Assembly: GCF_023953965.1 (NCBI RefSeq)
Contig: NZ_JAMLIX010000002.1
Location: 310,001 to 374,000 of the forward strand
Length of the DNA stretch: 64,000 nt
Reading direction: 5' to 3'
From: Bosea sp. (in: a-proteobacteria)
GTDB taxonomy: Bacteria; Pseudomonadota; Alphaproteobacteria; Rhizobiales; Beijerinckiaceae
The first letter of the stretch is position 1. Every line of letters starts with the position of its first letter. Made by a program: the position numbers and the translations under genes. The notes below the pieces were generated by a model that made no database searches, had not been told where the DNA came from, and saw only the letters and a program-made list of their open reading frames with translations. Shown here piece by piece: positions 26,349 to 34,206 of this stretch.

Positions 26349-26711
26349 ATGTCGTCCTGGCCGACCGAACTGCGCCTCTCCAAGGACCGCCGGACCCTGC
26401 ATGTCGCCTTCGACGACGGGGCCGCCTTCGCGCTGCCGGCCGAGCTTTTGCGGGTCGAGAGCCCCTCGGCCGAGGTGCAGGGGCACCATCCCAGCCAGAA
26501 GACCGTCGTGCCCGGCAAGGCCGGGGTTGAGATCCTGCGGGTCGAGCCGGTCGGCAACTATGCCGTCAGGCTCGGCTTCGACGACATGCACGAGACCGGC
26601 ATCTACGCCTGGGATTATCTGCGCGAGCTCGGCGAGCAGGCTGAGGAGAAGATGCGGGCTTATGTCGCGGCGCTCGCCGAGAAGGGCCTGTCGCGCGAGC
26701 GGCGGCGGTAA
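26349..26711 (+). CDS. DUF971 domain protein
   Basis: 120 residues, all of it the DUF971 (gamma-butyrobetaine-hydroxylase-like N-terminal) domain: WPTELRLSKDRRTLHVAFDD, the LPAELLRVESPSAEVQGHH segment and the C-terminal DMHETGIYAWDYLRELGEQ. Stand-alone members are often linked to Fe-S protein maturation (Mrp/ApbC neighbourhood) and may bind metal, but no such gene is near. Divergent from moaA, an Fe-S enzyme. ATG 26349 preceded by AAAGG. Confidence 0.85.
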   Translation: MSSWPTELRLSKDRRTLHVAFDDGAAFALPAELLRVESPSAEVQGHHPSQKTVVPGKAGVEILRVEPVGNYAVRLGFDDMHETGIYAWDYLRELGEQAEEKMRAYVAALAEKGLSRERRR

Positions 26712-26718
26712 CCCGACG

Positions 26719-26743
26719 AAAAAGGCCGGCGTCGCCGCCGGCC
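26719..26743 (-). terminator. Terminator of the L,D-transpeptidase gene
   Basis: Stem GGCCGGCG / CGCCGGCC with a short loop; read leftward it is followed by a run of T (A run at 26719-26723 on the + strand). It may also stop the convergent DUF971 transcript. Confidence 0.7.
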
Positions 26744-26766
26744 TCGATCCAACGCTTGCGTGTTCT

Positions 26767-27345
26767 TCAGCGCGCCACGACGACGCGGGTGCCGACCTTG
26801 GCGCGGTCGTAGAGGTCGATCACGTCCTCGTTCAGCATGCGGATGCAGCCGGAGGATACCGCCTGGCCGATCGTCTCCGGCTCGTTCGAGCCGTGGATGC
26901 GGTAGAGCGTCGAGCCGAGATAGAGCGCGCGCGCGCCCATCGGATTGTCGGGGCCGCCGGGCATGAAGCGCGGCAGGTCGGGGCGGCGCTTCAGCATCTG
27001 CGCCGGCGGGGTCCAGGTCGGCCATTCCTGCTTGCGCGAGACGATCTGGGTCCCGGCCCAGTCGAAGCCGGGGCGGCCGACGCCGACGCCGTAGCGCATC
27101 GCCTTGCCGTCGGGCATCACGAAATAGAGGCGCCGCGCCGCCGAATCGATCACGATCGTGCCGGGCTTGTGCTGGGTCGTGTAGTCGACGATCTCGCGCG
27201 GGATGGCGGTGGCCTGCGCCTTGGCGGGATCGACGTACTGGATCAGCGGCTGGCGGGTCAGCGGATCGATTTCGGCGCGGGCGGCGGAGCCGAGTGCGAA
27301 GAGGCCAAGACCGGCGAGCAGGGCCGGGCGGAGGAAGCGGGACAT
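26767..27345 (-). CDS. Periplasmic L,D-transpeptidase (YkuD domain)
   Basis: 192 residues with a signal peptide (about 1-24, MSRFLRPALLAGLGLFALGS) and one YkuD domain. The catalytic region holds IHGSN, the upstream His, and SSGCIRM with the active Cys. It would make 3-3 cross-links in peptidoglycan or attach Braun-type or barrel proteins to it, the latter being common in Hyphomicrobiales. Start ATG 27345 is chosen because it gives a proper signal peptide; the frame extends 20 codons upstream. An inverted repeat GTTGAC/GTCAAC (27386-27406) lies about 40 bp upstream. Confidence 0.92.
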   Translation of the reverse strand: MSRFLRPALLAGLGLFALGSAARAEIDPLTRQPLIQYVDPAKAQATAIPREIVDYTTQHKPGTIVIDSAARRLYFVMPDGKAMRYGVGVGRPGFDWAGTQIVSRKQEWPTWTPPAQMLKRRPDLPRFMPGGPDNPMGARALYLGSTLYRIHGSNEPETIGQAVSSGCIRMLNEDVIDLYDRAKVGTRVVVAR

Positions 27346-27385
27346 CGGAGGAAACCTCGGGCGGACGGGGCGGCTGGATCGCGAA

Positions 27386-27406
27386 GTTGACATGGGAAAA
27401 GTCAAC
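27386..27406. promoter_or_regulatory. Inverted repeat upstream of the L,D-transpeptidase gene
   Basis: GTTGAC and GTCAAC separated by nine bases, about 40 bp before the start codon of the leftward gene. Position and symmetry fit an operator, but the binding protein is unknown and TTGACA could instead be part of a promoter. Confidence 0.35.
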
Positions 27407-27525
27407 GTCTCCTCAACGTCCTGTCAGCTTCGCCGGGGCCGTGCAATCAGGCCGCGATCACATCGCCGGGAGCATGTCAGCTTTGCCGCATGCCGTTGCG
27501 CGCCTGCAACATCGCCCGCCCGGCC

Positions 27526-28437
27526 TCAGCTTCTCAGCACGACGCAGGCGCCGCGATCGGCCTGGATGCGCCGGCACAGCGCGCTCGCCTCGGCGCGCGT
27601 CGCGGCAGGCAGGCGCACCCGGTAGAAGGCGCGGGTGCCGCGGCTGCGCAGGCGTGTCCCGATAACCATCGGCGGCAGCGCGCCGATGATCGTGCGGTGG
27701 CGGCCCGCCGCCCGCTGGAAGGCGGCGAGCGCCCGCGCCTTCGAGAAATTGCCGGAAAGCTGCACGCCCCAGGGCGCGAAGGGCGCTTCCGCGATCGCCG
27801 GAAGGGCGGGGCGGGACTGGCGGATCGCGGCGAGCGTCGGCGCGCAAGCCCCTTGCGCATCGCCGTCCAGCGTCGCCGGCGGCGAGCGCCCGTCGCCGTT
27901 GCCCGGCTCGGCGGCGGCCTGCGCCCAGTCCTCGGCCGTGCGGCCGGTGACGGCGAGGACGTAGTTCTCGGTTTCGGCCGGCAGGAAGCGCGTCTCACCG
28001 GCCTTGCGGGCCTGAAGCCAGGCGGCGACGCGATTCGGCCCGCCATTGTAGGCCGCCGCGGCGAGCCCCCAATTGCCGAAGCGCACCCGCAGCTCAGCCA
28101 GGAAATGCGCTGCCTTCGGCACGGCCTGTTCCGGGTCGAACGGGTCGACGAGCCCGCGCTCGCGCGCCGTGCCGGGCATGAACTGGGCGAGCCCCTGCGC
28201 GCCGGCCGGGCTGGTGACGCCGGGCCGGAAGCTCGATTCCTGGAAGATCAGCCGGGTCAGGAAGGCGGCGGGCAGGCCTTGCGCCCTGGCCGCGTCGTCG
28301 ATCAGCCGGCACAGCGCGTCCTGGATGCCGGAGGAGGGTGGGGTGGCCTCCTCGGCCGATGCGGGCGCGAGCGCGAGCACCGCCGCGAGGACAAGCGCGG
28401 CGAGACGTCCGATCGGGCGGCGAAGGTCGGCGGGCAT
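27526..28437 (-). CDS. Lytic transglycosylase with C-terminal SPOR-like domain
   Basis: 303 residues. Signal peptide (about 1-28), then an SLT (family 1) domain: LIFQESSFRPGVTSPAGAQG with the catalytic Glu, GLAQFMPGTA and AAAAYNGGPNRVAAWL. The C-terminal 80 residues (WGVQLSGNFSKARALAAFQR to ACVVLRS) have the pattern of a SPOR domain that binds glycan strands stripped of peptides at the septum. The enzyme would cleave murein to 1,6-anhydromuropeptides in the periplasm. It neighbours the L,D-transpeptidase gene in the same direction, with a 180-bp gap. Confidence 0.88.
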   Translation of the reverse strand: MPADLRRPIGRLAALVLAAVLALAPASAEEATPPSSGIQDALCRLIDDAARAQGLPAAFLTRLIFQESSFRPGVTSPAGAQGLAQFMPGTARERGLVDPFDPEQAVPKAAHFLAELRVRFGNWGLAAAAYNGGPNRVAAWLQARKAGETRFLPAETENYVLAVTGRTAEDWAQAAAEPGNGDGRSPPATLDGDAQGACAPTLAAIRQSRPALPAIAEAPFAPWGVQLSGNFSKARALAAFQRAAGRHRTIIGALPPMVIGTRLRSRGTRAFYRVRLPAATRAEASALCRRIQADRGACVVLRS

Positions 28438-28546
28438 CGCCGGCTTCTCGCATGTCCGGCGCGCCGCAGCCAGTCGCGAGACGGGTGTTCAAGCGGGCCG
28501 TGCATGCTCTAGAAGGACGCCGCATCAGACGGAGCGGAAAGCCGGA

Positions 28547-29605
28547 ATGGCGAAAGCCTGGATAGCCTGGTCGCGATGGTTCCTGCTGGCGGCGCTGGCC
28601 GCGGCGGGGCTCGTCTTCGCCTTCGTTGCCGCGCTCGATCCCTTCGGCATGCGGGTCCATGCCGGCGACGCGGCGCGGCCGATCATGGATATCAACCAGC
28701 GCTTCATGTATCCGCAGCTCGTCCGCTCCGGGCGCTTCGACGCGGCGGTGATCGGCACCTCGACGATGCGTCTCGTCGACCCGCAGGCCCTGTCGCGCGG
28801 GCTCGATGCCCGCTTCGTCAACCTCGCCATGAATGCGGCCACGCCCTGGGAGCAGATGGAGATGGCGCGGCTCTTCCGCGCGCATGTCCGGGTGCCGCGG
28901 CGGCTGATCTGGGGCATCGACACGACCTGGTGCGAGGCCGACGCGACCGACGAGGGCAGGCGCCTGACGCCGCGGCCGGTGCCGGCCTGGTTCTCGCGCG
29001 AGGTCGCCTGGAGCGACTGGCCGAAGCTCCTCAACCTGACCAATCTCGAGATCGCCGGCCGCCTCCTGGCCCATCGGCTCGGCTGGTCGCCCGCGCGCAT
29101 CCGCGGCGACGGCTACGAGGTCTTCACCCCGCCCGAGGCGAGCTACGATCTCATCCGGGCACAGGCCCATATCTATGCCAGCCTGGGCGGCAGGGTCGCC
29201 GACCTTGCGCCGCTCTCGCCGCCGGCTTCCGTCGCGCCGGCCGAGAGCGCCCGCTGGCGCTTTCCGGCGCTGTCCTGGCTGGAGGAGAGCATCATGGCCT
29301 TCCCGAAGGAGACGCAGGTGATGCTGGTGCTGCCGCCCGCTCACCTCGCGGCCTATCCGCGCGAAGGCTCGCCCGGCTGGCAGCGTTACGCCCGCTGCAA
29401 GGCCGAGATCGCGGCGCTCGCCCGCCGCCACGGCGCGACGCTCGTCGATTACGCGCATGCCTCGCCGATCACGACGCAGGACGCCAACTACTGGGATCCG
29501 CTGCATTTCCGGCTGCCGGTCGCGGCCCGTTTCAGCGCGGAGCTCGTCGCGATCGCCAGCGGCGGCGCGCCCGGGGCAGACGGCGCGGCGAACGTGCTGC
29601 GCTGA
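28547..29605 (+). CDS. Membrane-anchored SGNH/DltD-like hypothetical protein
   Basis: 352 residues with one N-terminal membrane helix (about 8-30) and a large periplasmic domain. The segment AVIGTSTMRLVDPQAL places a Ser in a GTS turn after a beta strand, and the C-terminal DANYWDPLHFRLPVA resembles the DxxH pair of SGNH hydrolases, as in the AlgX/DltD-type acyl-transfer proteins. This is a fold-level guess; no family name is certain. A role in modifying an envelope polymer would fit. ATG 28547 has a weak GGAGCGGAAAG upstream. Confidence 0.65.
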   Translation: MAKAWIAWSRWFLLAALAAAGLVFAFVAALDPFGMRVHAGDAARPIMDINQRFMYPQLVRSGRFDAAVIGTSTMRLVDPQALSRGLDARFVNLAMNAATPWEQMEMARLFRAHVRVPRRLIWGIDTTWCEADATDEGRRLTPRPVPAWFSREVAWSDWPKLLNLTNLEIAGRLLAHRLGWSPARIRGDGYEVFTPPEASYDLIRAQAHIYASLGGRVADLAPLSPPASVAPAESARWRFPALSWLEESIMAFPKETQVMLVLPPAHLAAYPREGSPGWQRYARCKAEIAALARRHGATLVDYAHASPITTQDANYWDPLHFRLPVAARFSAELVAIASGGAPGADGAANVLR

Positions 29606-29712
29606 GGTACAGGCAGGTTATAGGAATTTATCCCCATGAAATGAATCAAGGACATTATCGGGCAGCCATCCATGCCCCGCCTCACCGGCGGGCGGAACGC
29701 AAGGGAAGTCCC

Positions 29713-29985
29713 ATGCCCGCGAAAAACCGCTATGCGAACAATGCCATGTCGGCGATCGGTCCGGCCGTCATGCTGCGCGCCGTGACGCCTCACGATAGCG
29801 ACGAGCTTGAATACGTCACGAACGGCATCGTGGCCGGCGTGGCCGGCACGATCGCCGTCGTCGCGCTGGAGGATGCTTCGCCGGTCGCGCTGACGGTGAT
29901 TCCCGGCCAGCTCCTGCCGATCCGCGCCAGGAAGATCATGGCCACCGGCACGACGGCGACCGGCATCGTCGCGCTGATCTCGTGA
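29713..29985 (+). CDS. Spike base protein, RCAP_Rcc01079 (GhsA-like) family
   Basis: 90 residues. The C-terminal half, VTNGIVAGVAGTIAVVALED followed by GQLLPIRARKIMATGTTATG, matches what I know of the head-spike base proteins of the Rhodobacter capsulatus gene transfer agent and related phages, which end ILPVRVKRVMATGTTAT. Such proteins sit on the capsid and hold a fibre that binds host capsule. First gene of a three-gene cassette; AAGGGAAG precedes ATG 29713. No capsid, portal or terminase gene is near, so it is part of an isolated structural cassette. Confidence 0.72.
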   Translation: MPAKNRYANNAMSAIGPAVMLRAVTPHDSDELEYVTNGIVAGVAGTIAVVALEDASPVALTVIPGQLLPIRARKIMATGTTATGIVALIS

Positions 29986-29992
29986 GGCCGGC

Positions 29993-30898
29993 ATGCATGG
30001 TTTCAGCCTGTCGATACCGCAGCTTTCGGCCCTCGGCTCCGCCTGGTCGCCGGCCCTCCTGTTCGCCGGCGGCTCTCCCGGCTTCTGGGCCGGCGGGTTC
30101 GATCCGGCGCGGGGCCGGCTGTTCCAGAGCCAGACCGGCACGGCCGCCTCCGCCGCCGGCCAGACGGTCGGTCTCGCCCTCGACATCTCGCAGGGCGCGA
30201 CGCTCGGCGCCAATCTCGCCCCGGCGAGCCTGACGGCGGCCGGATGGGTTTTCGCCAACGTCTCCGGGAATGCGGCGCGGACCGCCTCGACCCTGCATTT
30301 CGAGAACCTGATCGATCGCAACAATCTCGTGATCAACTCCGGTGTCTCATGGCCCCTCGGAGCGGCCATCGAGGTTCGCGCGACGCTCAGCGGTTCCGGT
30401 CTAGGCCGGACGGTCGGCCTCACCGGAGCGGGGGGCACCGATGTGCTGCATTCGTTCACGCTCACCGGCTCGCCGGTCGAATACGTCGCCCGCTTCGGCA
30501 ACCGCACCGCCGGCACGGGTTTCGGCTTCGGCTTCTACGGGTATGACGCGACGCCGGTCGACTTCACGGTCCACGCCGTCAGCGTCCGCCAGATCGCCGG
30601 CCGTCATGCGATCCAGGCGACCGCGCTCTCCCGCCCGACGCTGACGCTGGCCGGCGGACGCTACCACCTCTACGACGACGGCAACGACACGCTGGACGTG
30701 GCGCTGCCGGCCGGCACCTACAGCCGCGCCTGGGTCGACAACCTCGGCGCGATCACCGTCGAGCGCGGCATCGCGATCGCGGCGACCGAGAACGTCCTGC
30801 GGGCGACCCGGCTCTGCGACGTGCTCTATGTGCAGGGCTCGCTCCCGGCCGGGGACGAGGCGTCGCTCAGGGCCTATTGGCAGGGGAGGTTCCCATGA
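29993..30898 (+). CDS. Phage/GTA-like structural protein, probable spike fibre (GhsB-like)
   Basis: 301 residues without signal peptide, poor in Cys and rich in Gly, Ala, Thr and Ser, with alternating beta-strand patterns (TLTLAGGRYHLYDDGNDTLD, YSRAWVDNLGAITVERGIAI). The middle region (about 75-200) reads like a carbohydrate-binding jelly roll. Its place directly after a spike-base gene, 7 bp away, suggests the fibre partner; that assignment is by position and character only. Confidence 0.6.
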   Translation: MHGFSLSIPQLSALGSAWSPALLFAGGSPGFWAGGFDPARGRLFQSQTGTAASAAGQTVGLALDISQGATLGANLAPASLTAAGWVFANVSGNAARTASTLHFENLIDRNNLVINSGVSWPLGAAIEVRATLSGSGLGRTVGLTGAGGTDVLHSFTLTGSPVEYVARFGNRTAGTGFGFGFYGYDATPVDFTVHAVSVRQIAGRHAIQATALSRPTLTLAGGRYHLYDDGNDTLDVALPAGTYSRAWVDNLGAITVERGIAIAATENVLRATRLCDVLYVQGSLPAGDEASLRAYWQGRFP

Positions 30899-31242
30899 TC
30901 CGCGTGACGATCGCCTGTCCTGAGGCGCTGATCGGCGACGCCAACGCGCTCGCCCGCGTGCTCGGCTACAGCGAGGCGGATGGAAAGACCTATGGCGAGG
31001 CCGGCTGGCGGGATGAGGCGGGCAACCGCTACGCAGTGGCCTCGGGGCTGGTCTCGGAAGGTTTCGCGGCAGCCGCGCAGTCTGCGCTGGTGGAGCCCGA
31101 ATGGGGCGCCGACATGGCAGCGGCCGTGAGGGCTCAGTCACGCGTCAGGATCGGCGGCCCGGCCGATCCGGCGCATCTCGTCGCGGTGTTCGATGAGGAT
31201 GCCGAGGCGGCTTACCGGCTGCTCGGCGTGCTTCGTGCCTAG
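30895..31242 (+). CDS. Hypothetical protein, third gene of the spike cassette
   Basis: 115 residues, no signal or membrane segment, acidic. No family recognised. ATG 30895 overlaps the stop of the fibre-like gene by four bases (ATGA) and has CAGGGGAGG upstream, so it is certainly co-translated. Its size and position would fit a chaperone or an accessory structural protein for the spike. It ends about 50 bp before the 3' end of tRNA-Val. Confidence 0.65.
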   Translation: MIRVTIACPEALIGDANALARVLGYSEADGKTYGEAGWRDEAGNRYAVASGLVSEGFAAAAQSALVEPEWGADMAAAVRAQSRVRIGGPADPAHLVAVFDEDAEAAYRLLGVLRA

Positions 31243-31293
31243 CATCCTGCCCTGCGCGGACGGGTGGTCGGTTCCCCGCGAACGTCGTGTCGA

Positions 31294-31368
31294 TGGTGGG
31301 CGGCACAGGGATCGAACCTGTGACCCCTCCCGTGTGAAGGGAGTGCTCTACCGCTGAGCTAGCCGCCC
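31294..31368 (-). tRNA. tRNA-Val (anticodon CAC)
   Basis: Read leftward it folds as a full cloverleaf: acceptor GGGCGGC/GCCGCCC, D arm GCTCAGCGGTAGAGC, anticodon stem CTCCC/GGGAG with loop TTCACAC (CAC, reads GUG), T arm ACAGGTTCGATCCCTGT, and an encoded CCA end at 31294-31296. Its 3' end faces the spike cassette, a classical place for integration. Confidence 0.96.
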
Positions 31369-31395
31369 GAACGGGCCTCTCCTAGTCGGCGCGCC

Positions 31396-32094
31396 TCATG
31401 CCGTCAAGGACGCGCGCGCCGCAGAGTTCAGCGCCCGGCCGACCGCGCCGGGAAGCTCGTCGAAATGCTGGATGACGAAATCCGGCGCCAGCGTTTCGAT
31501 CGGCACGTCGGTATAGCCGAAGGGCACGCAGATCGAGGGGATGCCGGCGGCGCGGGCGGTCGCGATGTCGGTGCGGGAATCGCCGATCATCACGGCCCGC
31601 GCCGGATCGGCCTTCGCCGCCTCGATCGTCAGGGTGAGATGGCGCGGATCGGGCTTGAAGAAGGGGAATGTGTCGCGCCCGGCCACCGCCGCGAAGCGGC
31701 CGGCGATGCCGAAATGGTCGAGGATCAGCCGCGTGTGCAGGATCGGCTTGTTGGTGCAGACCGCCAGCGCATAGCCTTCGCCCGCGAGCAGATCGAGCGC
31801 GCCGGCGACGCCGTCGAAGAGATGGCTGTTCGCCGCCGTGTCCGTGGCGTAGATCGTCAGGAAATCGGCGAAGAGCCGCTCCAGCGTCGCAGGCTCGAGC
31901 GGCCGGCCCGAGACCTTGAAGCCGCGCTCGATCAGGGCCCGGGCGCCTGCGCCGACGAGTTCGCGCGCCCGCGCCAGCGGCAGCGCCGGCAGGCCCTCGC
32001 GCTCGAGGATCACGTTGAGGACCCGCATAATGTCCGGCGCCGTCTCGGCGAGCGTTCCGTCGAGATCGAAGACGACGATGGGAGGCAGGCTCAT
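31396..32094 (-). CDS. gph: Phosphoglycolate phosphatase (HAD family)
   Basis: 232 residues. HAD-superfamily phosphatase with the nucleophile motif VFDLDGTLAET, motif II VCTNKP, the Lys of motif III in FFKPDPRHL and the acidic motif IV MIGDSRTDI. These match Gph, which removes 2-phosphoglycolate formed by DNA repair or RuBisCO. Start ATG 32094 puts the motif seven residues from the N-terminus; the open frame upstream is unlikely to be used. Confidence 0.88.
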   Translation of the reverse strand: MSLPPIVVFDLDGTLAETAPDIMRVLNVILEREGLPALPLARARELVGAGARALIERGFKVSGRPLEPATLERLFADFLTIYATDTAANSHLFDGVAGALDLLAGEGYALAVCTNKPILHTRLILDHFGIAGRFAAVAGRDTFPFFKPDPRHLTLTIEAAKADPARAVMIGDSRTDIATARAAGIPSICVPFGYTDVPIETLAPDFVIQHFDELPGAVGRALNSAARASLTA

Positions 32095-32252
32095 GATCGG
32101 GACTTTCGAGGGCGCGATGCGGTCGGGAGCCCCGGTTAAAGGTCCTCGCGGCCGGGCTGGCAAGCCCCGTGACGCCGCCTCCCCAAATTTGCCGCGCGGG
32201 ATGGTATCCTGAAGCCCGATTCGTCGTGCGACCGGCGGCAGGGAAGGCCATC

Positions 32253-32639
32253 ATGTCGAAGATCACGGGAAGAGGGGCGTCGATCGCGGTCGCCATGCTG
32301 GCGGCGGGGCTCGCGCTGCCAGGCGCTGCGCCGGCGCTGGCCGGCTCTTTCGAGTTCGCGCCCGCGCCGCATACCGATCTCAACCGCGTCTATCGGATCG
32401 ACAAGGCGACGGGCGAGGTCGGCGCCTGCCAGTTCCAGCTCAAGGAAGGCGGCGTCGGCCAGACGATCTGCTTCCCCGCGGGCGAGGGGGCGGGCCCCCA
32501 GCCGCCCGGCGAATACGGGCTGATGCCGTCGCGCCATGAGAAGGAGGGCGGCATCTTCCGCGTCAATCTGCGCACCGGCGAGGCGAGCGTCTGCTACGTC
32601 TTCGACGACAAGACGGTGTGCACGCCCCAGGCGAAATGA
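32253..32639 (+). CDS. Secreted small hypothetical protein
   Basis: 128 residues with a signal peptide (about 1-34, ending APALAGS). The mature 90 residues contain three Cys (EVGACQFQL, TICFPAGEG, ASVCYVFDDKTVC gives a fourth) in short beta-like repeats of the form DKATGEVGACQF and NLRTGEASVCYV, suggesting two related halves of a small beta-sheet domain. Function unknown. ATG 32253 has AGGGAAGG upstream. Confidence 0.72.
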   Translation: MSKITGRGASIAVAMLAAGLALPGAAPALAGSFEFAPAPHTDLNRVYRIDKATGEVGACQFQLKEGGVGQTICFPAGEGAGPQPPGEYGLMPSRHEKEGGIFRVNLRTGEASVCYVFDDKTVCTPQAK

Positions 32640-32748
32640 CGCCGCGCTCCGCCCGCGCGCTGGACTTGAGCGCTCCGCCGGGGCAGGAGAGCGCCGTCGC
32701 CCCCGCGAGGACGGTGGCTGTCTTCCTCAAGCGGAGCCGGACGGAGCC

Positions 32749-33450
32749 ATGACTGCCGACGATCTGAAGAAACAGGCTGCCGCGCGCGCGCTGGAGCTCG
32801 TCCGGCCGGGCATGCGCCTCGGGCTCGGCACCGGCTCCACGGCGAAGCATTTCGTCGATCTGCTCGGCCTGCGCGTCGCCGAGGGCTTCGAGATCCTCTG
32901 CGTCGCGACCTCCGAGGCGACGCAGGCCCAGGCGGTCGCGCTCGGCATCCCGCTGTCGACGCTCGACGAGACGCCCGAGCTCGACCTCACCGTCGACGGC
33001 GCCGACGAGATCGATCCGCAGCTGCGCCTGATCAAGGGCGGCGGCGCGGCGCTGCTGCGCGAGAAGATCGTCGCCTCGGCCTCGGCCCGGATGGTGGTGA
33101 TCGCCGATGACGGCAAGCTGGTGAAGACGCTCGGCCGTTTCCCGCTGCCGATCGAGGTCGTGCCCTTCGGGCTTGAAGTGACGCGCCGGGCCGTGGTCGA
33201 GGCCATTGCCGCCGCGGGCGCGGCGGGCGAGCTCGTGCTGCGCCGGCGCCCGGACGGTGCGATCCTCGTCACCGATGGCGGCCATTACCTGCTCGATGCG
33301 CATCTCGGCGCAATCGAGCGGCCCGAAGCGTTGGCGCAGGCGCTGAACGGGGTGCCCGGCGTCGTCGAGCACGGCCTGTTCATCGGGCTCGCCTCGGGCG
33401 CGATCCTGGCCGGCGCCGACGGGCTGAAGCTGCTCGGCCGGATCGGATGA
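32749..33450 (+). CDS. rpiA: Ribose-5-phosphate isomerase A
   Basis: 233 residues, standard length. Interconverts ribose 5-phosphate and ribulose 5-phosphate in the pentose phosphate pathway. Seen: LGLGTGSTAKHFVDLLG, LTVDGADEIDPQ with the catalytic acids, LIKGGGAALLREKIVAS with the catalytic Lys, and GVPGVVEHGLFIGLA. ATG 32749 follows the weak GGAGCC. The upstream 109 bp hold no gene. Confidence 0.96.
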   Translation: MTADDLKKQAAARALELVRPGMRLGLGTGSTAKHFVDLLGLRVAEGFEILCVATSEATQAQAVALGIPLSTLDETPELDLTVDGADEIDPQLRLIKGGGAALLREKIVASASARMVVIADDGKLVKTLGRFPLPIEVVPFGLEVTRRAVVEAIAAAGAAGELVLRRRPDGAILVTDGGHYLLDAHLGAIERPEALAQALNGVPGVVEHGLFIGLASGAILAGADGLKLLGRIG

Positions 33451-33482
33451 TGCCGTTCTGTGCGATCTAGCTCCTTGTTCCG

Positions 33483-33528
33483 GCATCGGATTGTTCCGAA
33501 AAGTGGATTCCACTTTCCGGTCCGATGC
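33483..33528. repeat. Dispersed palindromic repeat, family B
   Basis: GCATCGGA and TCCGATGC inverted ends enclose GAAAAGTGGATTCCACTTTCC, itself palindromic (AAGTGGATTCCACTT). Same plan as the units at 142-304. It lies between rpiA and the DUF2059 gene. Confidence 0.75.
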
Positions 33529-33619
33529 TCTAAGGAACGCGCGTAATGACCGGAGCATCGCTGCCGGGGGTGCAATCGTGCTCTCCGGCGATGCGCCGAC
33601 GATGAAGGGGTTTCAAGGC

Positions 33620-34117
33620 ATGATCCGTCGTTCTCTCGTCAGGGCCGCCGTCGGTCTGGCGCTCCTGTGCGCAGCTCCCGCCTTCGCCCAGGCGCCGACG
33701 CTGACCCAAAGCCATCTCCAGGCGGCGCGCGAGGTGATGGACCTCACCGGCGTCTCGCAGAGCATCACCAACATCTACAACGAGTTCGAGCGGAGCGCCC
33801 AGGATCTCGTCGCGACGCGTCCGGAGATGAAGAAAGACATGGAGGCCGTCATCGCCGAGCTGAAGCCGGAAGCCGACAAGCGCGCCGACGAGATGGCGAG
33901 GACCGCGACCGCCATCTTCGCCAGCAAGATGACCGAGCCCGATCTGAAGGAGGTCGCCGGCTTCTTCAGGTCCCCGGTCGGCCAGCGCTACAACACCCTG
34001 CGGCCGCAGGCGATGGACGAGATCTTCAAGGAGCTGCAGCCCTGGAGCCTGCAGACCAGCCAGTACCTGTTCGATCGCTTCTCGCAGGAGATGCGCAAGC
34101 GCGGCCATACGTTCTGA
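33620..34117 (+). CDS. DUF2059 periplasmic protein
   Basis: 165 residues with a signal peptide (about 1-22, ending AFAQ). The mature part has the DUF2059 pattern: two helical hairpins with ELKPEADKRADEMARTATAI, MTEPDLKEVAGFFRSPVGQR and YNTLRPQAMDEI. The role of the family is unknown. Start: ATG 33620 is preferred because AAGGGG lies nine bases upstream; ATG 33602 would add six residues. It ends before a strong bidirectional terminator. Confidence 0.85.
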   Translation: MIRRSLVRAAVGLALLCAAPAFAQAPTLTQSHLQAAREVMDLTGVSQSITNIYNEFERSAQDLVATRPEMKKDMEAVIAELKPEADKRADEMARTATAIFASKMTEPDLKEVAGFFRSPVGQRYNTLRPQAMDEIFKELQPWSLQTSQYLFDRFSQEMRKRGHTF

Positions 34118-34148
34118 AAGCTGACGGGCGCCTTCGGCGCTCGGGGAT

Positions 34149-34182
34149 AAAAAGGGCCGGCGCGGATGCGCCGGCCCTTTTT
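34149..34182. terminator. Bidirectional terminator between DUF2059 gene and tctA
   Basis: Perfect 15-bp stem AAAAAGGGCCGGCGC with its complement, 4-base loop GGAT, with A and T runs on both sides, so it can stop both convergent transcripts. Confidence 0.9.
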
Positions 34183-34206
34183 CGTGAAGGTGGCGGCGTG
34201 GCCCGC

